Of a stretch of 5,336 bases of DNA, positions 1 through 5,110 are shown in pieces. The translations under genes and the position numbers were made by a program. Numbering within the stretch: the stretch's first letter is position 1; each line of letters opens with the position of its first letter. Source of the DNA: an uncultured Lachnospiraceae bacterium (GTDB taxonomy: Bacteria > Bacillota_A > Clostridia > Lachnospirales > Lachnospiraceae); NCBI GenBank assembly GCA_902796775.1, contig CADBQK010000321.1:1-5336 (forward strand), written 5' to 3'. The notes beneath the pieces were generated by a model that saw nothing but the letters and a program-made list of their open reading frames with translations, had not been told where the DNA came from and searched no databases.

Positions 1-412
1 CAAAAGCTTCTCTCTCCTTCTCCGTCCCCAGCAATTCCAGATTGAGTACACGGCTCCAGTCCCGCAGGTCAAAAAAGACCGCCTCATCCGCAGGGACAGC
101 CAGACGCATAAGGAAACTTCCTTCTCCGCCGTACACCCACTGACGGTTCTTATAAAGCCAGATTGGCGACTGTGCTTCTTCCGGTCTGGGCACTCTTGCT
201 GCCATCAGCTTCCCCATCTCCTTGTAGGCAGTCCGGAAAATCCAGGCACTTCCCTGATATTTTTTATCCACATACTCATTCCGGACATAAGTGACACCTT
301 CCGACTCCAGCGTATCCAGAACCGCCTGTGTCTGGGCAGTCCACAGCTCCAGCAGCCTGCCTCCCTCTTTTCCTGTCCTGTTTTCCATTTCTTCTGCCTG
401 CTCATTTGTCAT
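1..412 (-). CDS. DUF3841-like hypothetical protein, second of a tandem pair (3' end off the window)
   Basis: Function unknown. The frame is open from an ATG at 412 to the window edge, giving 137 residues without a stop; the C-terminus is missing. The start is chosen because a GGGAGGT site lies 8 nt upstream, whereas a second Met at residue 9 has no comparable site. Visible landmarks are ELWTAQ (residues 22-27), an acidic/aromatic patch NEYVDKK (45-51), SPIWLY (82-87), VPADEAVFFD (106-115) and W119 followed by N124. These line up in order and spacing with LWTRQ, REYIEKK, YPVWL, VPADQYIY and W111/N116 of the upstream gene, so the two are paralogs. The pattern (N-terminal LWT.Q, central P-x-W, later W....N) fits my recollection of the DUF3841 family (small soluble proteins of unknown role). 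There is no signal peptide or membrane segment. The ATG overlaps the end of the upstream gene by 11 nt, which implies translational coupling. The gene is solid; the family name is moderately sure. Confidence 0.8.
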   Translation of the reverse strand, partial: MTNEQAEEMENRTGKEGGRLLELWTAQTQAVLDTLESEGVTYVRNEYVDKKYQGSAWIFRTAYKEMGKLMAARVPRPEEAQSPIWLYKNRQWVYGGEGSFLMRLAVPADEAVFFDLRDWSRVLNLELLGTEKEREAF

Positions 413-1004
413 AGCAGCGCACCTCCCGGATCCATTCCTGCCGCAGCTGCCAGCTGGTTGCCACCAGCCCGGTCACTTCATCCTTGGGCAGTAAGGTAAA
501 GATCCTCTTCCAGCTCTCCTGAACCTTTCTTTTCAGAAGGGGATAAAAGTTTCCCTTGTCTGTCAGGAGAAGCTCGTCATCGCTCTTCAGGCCATAACGT
601 TTCAGCTCTTGTTCGTGCCGTTTTTTATCTTCTTCATCAAGAGGGACATACCAGTAATTTACACAATAGCCCCATCCATCATAATTGCAGTAAATATACT
701 GATCTGCCGGCACCTCTGCCTTCAGGATTACTGTACCCGGAGTGGGCTGCAGCATATTATCTTCATTCACGCTCAGCCATACCGGATACTCAGCCTCCCG
801 GGGCAGACAGATGTATTTCCGCGCCTCTTGTGTATACCAGCGGTAGAGCTTCAGGTAATACTCAGAGATCGTATCATTCTTCTTTTCAATATACTCTCTT
901 TTAACCCTGTAAATGCCATGCTCCCGCAGTTCATTCAGAATATCCGCTGCCTGGCGTGTCCATAAAATCAGGCTGCCTGGCTTTTTCAAATCCTGGAGAT
1001 CCAT
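402..1004 (-). CDS. DUF3841-like hypothetical protein, first of a tandem pair
   Basis: This complete 200-residue protein has no known function. ATG at 1004 is preceded by GGAAGGA with a 6-nt spacer, and translation ends at TGA 402-404. Landmarks are LILWTRQ (residues 12-18), REYIEKK (36-42), YPVWL (73-77), EVPADQYIYCNYDGW (97-111) with N116 after W111, a charged stretch DEEDKKRHEQELKR (123-136), and a basic/aromatic C-terminal region with KRKVQESWKRIF (158-169). The length and motif order agree with what I remember of DUF3841 proteins (roughly 180-200 residues), but I cannot run a profile search. It appears cytoplasmic, with no signal peptide or transmembrane helix. It is the upstream member of a two-gene unit whose second gene is a diverged paralog; the genes overlap by 11 nt. 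A perfect inverted repeat ends 29 nt before its start codon, so its promoter is either inside or beyond that repeat; I see no clear -35/-10 pair. Confidence 0.85.
   Translation of the reverse strand: MDLQDLKKPGSLILWTRQAADILNELREHGIYRVKREYIEKKNDTISEYYLKLYRWYTQEARKYICLPREAEYPVWLSVNEDNMLQPTPGTVILKAEVPADQYIYCNYDGWGYCVNYWYVPLDEEDKKRHEQELKRYGLKSDDELLLTDKGNFYPLLKRKVQESWKRIFTLLPKDEVTGLVATSWQLRQEWIREVRCYDK
421..427 (-). promoter_or_regulatory. Ribosome binding site GGGAGGT for the second DUF3841-like gene
   Basis: GGGAGGT lies within the last codons of the upstream gene and 8 nt before the ATG at 412. It decides that start over the Met eight codons further in, and shows that the downstream gene is translated from its own site despite the overlap. 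Confidence 0.75.
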
Positions 1005-1010
1005 AAACTA

Positions 1011-1017
1011 TCCTTCC
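1011..1017 (-). promoter_or_regulatory. Ribosome binding site GGAAGGA for the first DUF3841-like gene
   Basis: GGAAGGA is 6 nt upstream of the ATG at 1004, good Shine-Dalgarno spacing. It lies just outside the inverted-repeat element, so the element has not displaced the translation signal. Confidence 0.7.
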
Positions 1018-1019
1018 AT

Positions 1020-1099
1020 ATGAGTCAGGGTATGAGTCAGGGGACGTATCTGCTGACTCACTCATAAGAAATGAGTCAGCAGATACGTCCCCTGACTCA
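1020..1099. repeat. REP/MITE-like palindrome: perfect 28-bp inverted repeat plus flanking tandem 12-mer
   Basis: The arms at 1033-1060 and 1072-1099 are exact reverse complements over 28 nt, separated by an 11-nt loop (1061-1071). Each arm itself begins with TGAGTCA and ends with TGACTCA, around a core reading GGGGACGTATCTGC on the left arm. An additional partial copy lies directly outside: ATGAGTCAGGG(T/G) occurs twice in tandem at 1020-1031 and 1032-1043. In total there are five TGAGTCA/TGACTCA heptamers in 80 bp. Such near-perfect short palindromes in intergenic space are typical of REP sequences or small non-autonomous elements moved by REP-associated (Y1/IS200-like) transposases; that origin is an inference. 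There is no U-tract on either side, so it is a poor intrinsic terminator, but the RNA would form a very stable hairpin between the lysR and DUF3841-like genes. Confidence 0.85.
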
Positions 1100-1110
1100 C
1101 CATTGCGAAA

Positions 1111-1142
1111 CAGGGTATCCTATGGAGGACACCCTGCTTTTT
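1111..1142. terminator. Terminator-like hairpin downstream of lysR, with T5 on the plus strand
   Basis: CAGGGT (1111-1116) pairs with ACCCTG (1131-1136). After one mismatch, TCC (1118-1120) pairs with GGA (1127-1129). On the plus strand the stem is followed by CTTTTT (1137-1142), the better terminator polarity. Read on the minus strand, which is the direction of lysR, the hairpin begins 18 nt after the lysR stop but is followed only by GTTTCG, so it would be weak. It may act in both directions. No plus-strand gene ends here, so the lysR assignment rests on position. Confidence 0.5.
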
Positions 1143-1154
1143 AGTCATTCAGAA

Positions 1155-2099
1155 CTACTCACCGGATAATCCGGGATCGTCCTCTTCTTCTGCCGGAAAC
1201 CGGCACGAATTCCTAACGAATCTGACGAATCGTTTGGCTGCTTCTGTATGCGGGAATGAGGAGCGGTAGATCAGATTGATCGAACGCTTACACTTCTGTC
1301 CCGGAAAAGGAAAAGCGAGAATACGCCCCTCCTGCAGATCCTCCTGGGCTGCCAGATAGGAAATAAATGTAATACCGATCCCTTTCTTCACAGACTGAAG
1401 AATTGCCCCTGTATTCCCTATACTGGCTGCAACATTCAGATCCTTTCTTCCGATTCCGCCCTTCTCCAGATAGCGGAGCGCCTCCTCCTTCGTCCCGGAT
1501 CCGTCTTCACGCAGAATGACTGGTGTTTTCTTGATCCATCCGATGGAAGGATCCTGTTTCCTGCGCCTGTACTTCTCCGTATTTGGTGTCACGATCAAAA
1601 GCTCATCCTGATAGATCGGAATACAGACCATATCTTTTTTGCTGGGGACTACACCGCATAAACCGATAGCGGCCCGGTGCTCTTCAACATCCTGGATGAC
1701 ATTGGCACTATCAGAAACACTGACTTTGAACTGTGTCTCAGGATATTTGCTGCTGAATGCAGACATTAAATTCGGCAATATGTATTGTGCGGGTATCGTT
1801 GAAGCAGAAATCACGATCTCATGGCCGATCATCATTCTAAGAGATGTATCATTGGAAATCTTAACGATAGCCTTGGATAAATCCAGCATCTGCTGCGCAT
1901 ACAGGAAAATCTGTTTGCCGCCTTCTGTCAGTTCCACCTCTCTGGTGCTGCGCACAAAAAGAGGCATATTCAATTCCTCTTCCAGATTCTTGATCACGGC
2001 ACTGACAGTAGGCTGTGTCAAATACATTTCCTTGGCAGTTCTGGAAAAGCTCCGATTATTAGCAATCTTAACGAAAGCTTCTATCTGCTTCATATTCAT
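1155..2099 (-). CDS. LysR-family transcriptional regulator
   Basis: This 314-residue protein has the usual LysR length and layout. The N-terminal winged helix-turn-helix is clear: MNMKQIEAFVKIANNRSFS leads into TAKEMYLTQPTVSAVIKNLE (residues 21-40), then PLFVRSTREVELTEGG (46-61), then a linker helix to about 85. From about residue 92 to 300 is the substrate-binding-like effector domain, with the typical start IVISASTIPAQYILPNLMSAF (95-115), LREDGSGT (196-203) and VKKGIGITFIS (237-247). The C-terminus is acidic (AEEEDDPG). ATG at 2099 is preferred; only a weak GGGA lies 11 nt upstream, and the Met two codons later is further from it. The gene lies 50 bp after grdD on the same strand, so it may be read through from the grd operon. 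Its N-terminus resembles LysR regulators I recall near selenium-dependent and glycine reductase genes, so control of grd is a plausible but unproven role. The effector is unknown. Confidence 0.93.
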   Translation of the reverse strand: MNMKQIEAFVKIANNRSFSRTAKEMYLTQPTVSAVIKNLEEELNMPLFVRSTREVELTEGGKQIFLYAQQMLDLSKAIVKISNDTSLRMMIGHEIVISASTIPAQYILPNLMSAFSSKYPETQFKVSVSDSANVIQDVEEHRAAIGLCGVVPSKKDMVCIPIYQDELLIVTPNTEKYRRRKQDPSIGWIKKTPVILREDGSGTKEEALRYLEKGGIGRKDLNVAASIGNTGAILQSVKKGIGITFISYLAAQEDLQEGRILAFPFPGQKCKRSINLIYRSSFPHTEAAKRFVRFVRNSCRFPAEEEDDPGLSGE

Positions 2100-2120
2100 A
2101 ATAACACATATCCCGCTTTG

Positions 2121-2142
2121 GGGGCCTGCAGGAGCAGGCCCC
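2121..2142. repeat. GC-rich hairpin in the grdD-lysR spacer
   Basis: GGGGCCTGC (2121-2129) and GCAGGCCCC (2134-2142) form a perfect 9-bp stem with a 4-nt loop, starting 7 nt after the grdD stop. Neither strand has a T-tract after it (the minus strand continues CAAAGCGGG). A mRNA 3'-end stabiliser, pause or inefficient terminator is more likely than an efficient intrinsic terminator, which would leave lysR partly co-transcribed with grdD. Confidence 0.6.
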
Positions 2143-2149
2143 GCCCTAT

Positions 2150-3304
2150 CTATCCAATATACCCCGCTTTTTTCAGTTCCTCTACTGCTTTATCTTTGTT
2201 CGCCTCAGAAATCCGGATAATCGGACCTGTACAACCCATACCGCTTTCCGCATAGATGCCTGCTTTCCAGAGAACCTTAACAGCATCCTCCAGATCCATG
2301 ACCTCTATGCCCGGAATCTGGGCAGTTACGATCTCTGCAGGCGGTGCCTGCACCTCTTCTTCAGCTGCAGCCGGCTTGGAAGCAGCCTTGATTTCTTCAA
2401 GGATGTCATTCAGTCCGGCTTTCTTTGCTGCCGCAAACTCTGCTGCTGCCACATCAAAAACCTTGTTCCTGACCAGTTCCCCTGCAAAACGGATTGCATT
2501 GGCAATGACAGGAGCACCGGACGCACGGGATACGATCATCACCAGCTGATGATAACCTTCCCCGATACCGGGGCCATAACCATAACCGGTCGCCTCAAAG
2601 CTTCCGCCAGTGTTAAAAGAAGAGAGCATTTTGCTCATTACATTGCCTGTCAGGGAATCCATGACCATTACGTCCGCAGACCCCTGCAGTACATCGTTTC
2701 CACGCATCACACAGCCGCCGTCTGCTCTGGCAGACTCCGCAAAAGCTATGTTATAGCCGCCATCCTGGAGCTTTTTCAGAGCTTTCTCTGTCTGACGCGC
2801 ACCATCAATATTCAGAATACCAACTGTCGGTCTTTCCACTCCGCAGGTCTTAGCTGTGATAATGCCGTAGATCGCATTCTTCACCATACCCTCGATCCTG
2901 TCAGTGCTGGATGTGCCGGTGGTATTGGCCAGGTACATTTCCCGGCCATTGGAGGGTACCACCGAGCGTCCCACAGTCGATACCCCTATCGGGAAGGGGA
3001 AATGCATCGTAACGGCCCCGTCGATCTCGCCGTTTTTTAACATTTCCTCCATCTTGCTGTGGCCTTCTTCATCATCTGCCACCTTCACGGTGGTCACGCC
3101 CTCTGCTTCCAGAGTGCCGATATAGTAGACATCGATCCCATCTTTAGCCGCTGCCTTAGCTGCTGCCATGGCATTCTCCTCGCCATGCTCGCTGCCCATA
3201 CCGGTCAGTGCGATCTTCGGCTTCTTTCCGAAGCTCCCGGTCTCGAGGCCTTCTGCCATTTGCATAAAGGTATCGGCTATGATTTTTTCAATTCCATTCG
3301 CCAT
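2150..3304 (-). CDS. grdD: Glycine reductase complex protein C, alpha subunit GrdD
   Basis: GrdD is one of two subunits of protein C, the shared acetyl-transfer component of glycine, sarcosine and betaine reductases. With GrdC it takes the acetyl group from the GrdA selenoether intermediate and releases acetyl phosphate in the cytoplasm. The 384 residues match the usual family size. Seen here: KPKIALTGMGSEHGEENAM (28-46), GYGYGPGIGEGYHQLV (240-255), and a PlsX/phosphotransacylase-like body to about 305. An Ala/Glu/Pro-rich linker (about 307-325) follows, then a C-terminal segment with ESGMGCTGPIIRIS (353-366). Cys358 in that segment lies where the literature places the essential acetyl-carrying cysteine (Cys359 in Eubacterium acidaminophilum GrdD, from memory). 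ATG at 3304 has an AAGGAGGT site 6 nt upstream. Only 16 bp separate it from the grdC stop, so the two are co-transcribed and probably made in equal amounts. No truncation or frameshift is visible. Confidence 0.95.
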   Translation of the reverse strand: MANGIEKIIADTFMQMAEGLETGSFGKKPKIALTGMGSEHGEENAMAAAKAAAKDGIDVYYIGTLEAEGVTTVKVADDEEGHSKMEEMLKNGEIDGAVTMHFPFPIGVSTVGRSVVPSNGREMYLANTTGTSSTDRIEGMVKNAIYGIITAKTCGVERPTVGILNIDGARQTEKALKKLQDGGYNIAFAESARADGGCVMRGNDVLQGSADVMVMDSLTGNVMSKMLSSFNTGGSFEATGYGYGPGIGEGYHQLVMIVSRASGAPVIANAIRFAGELVRNKVFDVAAAEFAAAKKAGLNDILEEIKAASKPAAAEEEVQAPPAEIVTAQIPGIEVMDLEDAVKVLWKAGIYAESGMGCTGPIIRISEANKDKAVEELKKAGYIG

Positions 3305-3310
3305 GACCCG

Positions 3311-3318
3311 ACCTCCTT
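3311..3318 (-). promoter_or_regulatory. Strong ribosome binding site AAGGAGGT for grdD
   Basis: This is a near-consensus Shine-Dalgarno sequence filling half of the 16-bp grdC-grdD gap, with 6 nt to the grdD ATG at 3304. It confirms the start and fits high expression of a catabolic enzyme. Confidence 0.85.
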
Positions 3319-3320
3319 AC

Positions 3321-4853
3321 TTAAGCGAGCAGGGAAGCAGCAAAATCCTTCATGGCTTTTGCGATCAGACCCTTTACTTCCTCTTCGGATACGCCGGAAG
3401 TCTTTTCTGCCTCAGCAGTATTCCCCTGAATAACATAGGAAATACCATCAAACAGATTGGTCATACGTCCAAGGAAAAGAGAACCTTTACCGATGATCAT
3501 TGCACGCTTGATCTTACCTGCCAGGATGTCCTCTCTTGCAAATCCGATGTAAGGAACGCCGGAAGGAATATGGCCCTGAGTAGGTGCAAAACCGGTAATG
3601 CCATGCACCTTAGCAAAATCAGCGATCTCATTCCTCTGCAGCCAGCCTTTCTTTACTGCCAGTGCTGCGATCATCTTATAGTTAGCCATCGGTACATCGC
3701 CTGCGCCAGCCGGCTTGGTGATGTCCGCATTCTGCATTTCAGGTGAATATTTGTCAATATCCGGAATCGTCAGACCGTTTCTCTCCAGAGGATCTGCTAC
3801 AAGAGAGCCGATAACGTTCTGCGGAGCAGAGCCGGTACCTACGGTATGACGGCCAAGGATATCAAGGTTGATCTCCGGATTCTCGCCATCATTCTCAGAA
3901 ATGCAGACACAGAAACCGCCCAGGCAGTCCTCTACGATCGGCATATTCGCTTCGACATGATTCTTGCCGTTCATACCGAGCTTAGCTGTACAGCCGCCGC
4001 CGGTAACCATAACACACTTGAAAGCGCCTGCCTTAACAAGGGAAGCAGCCTCTACAATGGCATGGGAGGGGCCGGCACAGAAACCACGGGCATCCGAACC
4101 GGTTGCATTCACAAGACCTGCGATCTCAGCTGCTGCCTTAGCAAAGTTGCCGCCGCCTCTCTGGTTCATATCACCGCAGGCTTCCTCGCAGCAGTCGATG
4201 ACATACTCAACATCAGCTTTCTCAATGCCTGCATTTCTAACTGCATAGAGCAGGGCCAGGACACTGGAAGCCTTAGTCATGATATTCTCATGCATAACCT
4301 CTGCAGAAAGATTCACATCAATATCATGTGCACGCTTTACGCAGCCGACCAGTTCGCCATTGTTATACAAACCTTCTGCATGCTCATCATTTACAAAATG
4401 CTCGATTTCAGCAAGCTCAATACCATCATTGACGCGGGCGACAATGTCATCAGAGATGATCGGATTAGCTGCGAAAGCTTCTTTATGAGCCGCTACAAAT
4501 TCCTTTGTCAGGAACAGAACTTCAAATACGTCGCTGCACTGCGCCAGCAGCAGGAACTCCTCCTGAGGCATGATCTCGCCAAACTTGCCGTAGCGGGAAG
4601 CGCCGTCCATCTTTTTATCGTAATAAGGGAACGCAACATTTGCCAGATCATCCGGAGTTGCGTTGCCGATGTAAACCTGATTCGGCCAGTAATCCACACA
4701 GTCCTCATAGGAACGAAGATGAGAAGGAAGCGCTTTAAGATATTCGCCTTCCGGATTCACAATACGATCGGTCGTCTGTGTCGTCCCATTATGGATCACC
4801 ATATCAGGTGTATGAACCAGAATATAGCTGGCACCCTTGATCACACTGTTCAT
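3321..4853 (-). CDS. grdC: Glycine reductase complex protein C, beta subunit GrdC
   Basis: GrdC is the larger protein C subunit, a thiolase-fold protein related to beta-ketoacyl-ACP synthase III (FabH). It receives the two-carbon unit from GrdA and, with GrdD, yields acetyl phosphate. The 510 residues equal the usual GrdC length. Visible features are the N-terminus NSVIKGASYILVHTPDMVIHNGTTQ, a cysteine-rich CCEEACGDMNQRGGGNFAKA (221-240), DARGFCAGPSHAIVEA (254-269) with Cys259 as a candidate nucleophile by position in the thiolase fold, VMVTGGGCTAKLGMNGKNHV (281-300), DCLGGFCVC (309-317), and TQGHIPSGVPYIGFAR (425-440) with His428 as a candidate catalytic histidine. The KASIII analogy for these residues is an inference. 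The start at 4853 is backed by AAAGGAG 10 nt upstream. The gene sits 257 bp after grdA and 16 bp before grdD. No in-frame UGA is present, as expected for a non-seleno component. Confidence 0.96.
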   Translation of the reverse strand: MNSVIKGASYILVHTPDMVIHNGTTQTTDRIVNPEGEYLKALPSHLRSYEDCVDYWPNQVYIGNATPDDLANVAFPYYDKKMDGASRYGKFGEIMPQEEFLLLAQCSDVFEVLFLTKEFVAAHKEAFAANPIISDDIVARVNDGIELAEIEHFVNDEHAEGLYNNGELVGCVKRAHDIDVNLSAEVMHENIMTKASSVLALLYAVRNAGIEKADVEYVIDCCEEACGDMNQRGGGNFAKAAAEIAGLVNATGSDARGFCAGPSHAIVEAASLVKAGAFKCVMVTGGGCTAKLGMNGKNHVEANMPIVEDCLGGFCVCISENDGENPEINLDILGRHTVGTGSAPQNVIGSLVADPLERNGLTIPDIDKYSPEMQNADITKPAGAGDVPMANYKMIAALAVKKGWLQRNEIADFAKVHGITGFAPTQGHIPSGVPYIGFAREDILAGKIKRAMIIGKGSLFLGRMTNLFDGISYVIQGNTAEAEKTSGVSEEEVKGLIAKAMKDFAASLLA

Positions 4854-4863
4854 AGTCGCGGAT

Positions 4864-4870
4864 CTCCTTT
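4864..4870 (-). promoter_or_regulatory. Ribosome binding site AAAGGAG for grdC
   Basis: AAAGGAG ends 10 nt before the grdC ATG at 4853. It lies downstream of the U-tract described at 4914-4920, so any termination there would act before grdC translation could begin. Confidence 0.75.
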
Positions 4871-4913
4871 CGTTTTCTTTCTGAAATCAATCTATCAATT
4901 CATGTTAATATCT

Positions 4914-4943
4914 AAAAAAACCAATCGGACCGAACATCGGTCT
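4914..4943 (-). terminator. Terminator-like hairpin with U7 between grdA and grdC (possible attenuator)
   Basis: Read on the minus strand, AGACCGAT (4943-4936) can pair with ATTGGTTT (4925-4918) over 8 bp including two G-U pairs, and the arm runs straight into a seven-T tract (4920-4914). The same 5' arm can instead form a tight GACCGA-TGT-TCGGTC hairpin (4942-4928), which leaves the T-tract 7 nt away. The two folds exclude each other. In the grdA-to-grdC direction this is the best intrinsic-terminator candidate in the spacer; since grdC needs read-through, it would be partial or conditional. Confidence 0.5.
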
Positions 4944-4947
4944 CTTC

Positions 4948-4986
4948 CCGGCTTTAAAGTCCTGCACCAGGCCTCTTAAAAGCCGG
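4948..4986 (-). repeat. Spacer hairpin 3 (grdA-grdC intergenic)
   Basis: CCGGCTTTAAAG (4948-4959) pairs with CTTAAAAGCCGG (4975-4986) with a single A-A mismatch. An inner CCTG (4961-4964)/CAGG (4968-4971) stem caps it. It ends only 4 nt before the terminator-like hairpin on the minus strand. The arms are too long and regular to be chance in 257 bp. Confidence 0.65.
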
Positions 4987-5019
4987 ATCACAAGCCATAA
5001 AAAACTGGATATATTGCCC

Positions 5020-5057
5020 GGGAGAACGTGCCGGCCGCAAACGGCCGGCTTTCTCCC
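5020..5057 (-). repeat. Spacer hairpin 2, GC-rich (grdA-grdC intergenic)
   Basis: The outer stem GGGAGAA (5020-5026)/TTCTCCC (5051-5057) and inner stem GCCGGCCG (5030-5037)/CGGCCGGC (5042-5049) enclose a CAAA loop, with a small 3-by-1 internal loop between stems. The fold is very stable. A T6 run on the minus strand (5004-4999) begins 15 nt beyond the stem, too far for a standard terminator. A role as 3' stabiliser of the grdA message is plausible. Confidence 0.65.
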
Positions 5058-5060
5058 AAT

Positions 5061-5107
5061 CAGGTGTACGCTCGCATGGCGGCCGGATAGCCGCTTCGTC
5101 TCACCTG
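5061..5107 (-). repeat. Spacer hairpin 1, immediately after grdA
   Basis: CAGGTG (5061-5066)/CACCTG (5102-5107), then ACG (5068-5070)/CGT (5097-5099), then GCGGC (5079-5083)/GCCGC (5090-5094) with a 6-nt loop form a three-tier stem. It begins 3 nt after the grdA stop codon on the minus strand. No U-tract follows. Confidence 0.55.
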
Positions 5108-5110
5108 TTC

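Noticed and set aside
205..405. 66-residue minus-strand frame starting near 405
   Set aside because: It overlaps the partial DUF3841-like gene in another frame; the frame starting at 412 has the ribosome binding site and the paralog motifs.
1020..1099. CRISPR array or operator array from the repeated TGAGTCA heptamers
   Set aside because: There are no regular spacers; the copies are explained by one large inverted repeat plus a short tandem duplication.
1639..2220. 193-residue plus-strand frame opposite lysR
   Set aside because: It is antisense to a clear LysR gene and has no domain of its own.
3846..4979. 377-residue plus-strand open frame opposite grdC
   Set aside because: It is antisense to a confidently identified grdC, its translation looks low-complexity in Ile/Cys/His without a recognisable domain, and no ribosome binding site supports it. 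It is a codon-bias shadow.
4954..4998. 14-codon leader-like frame (ATG at 4998, TAA at 4956-4954, minus strand) in the spacer
   Set aside because: No ribosome binding site precedes the ATG, which follows a T6 run, and a frame this short is expected by chance.
4854..5110. Glycine riboswitch in the grdA-grdC spacer
   Set aside because: GAGACCGA-like and ATTGG-like strings are present, but the conserved glycine aptamer core and tandem layout are not visible; a covariance-model search would settle it.
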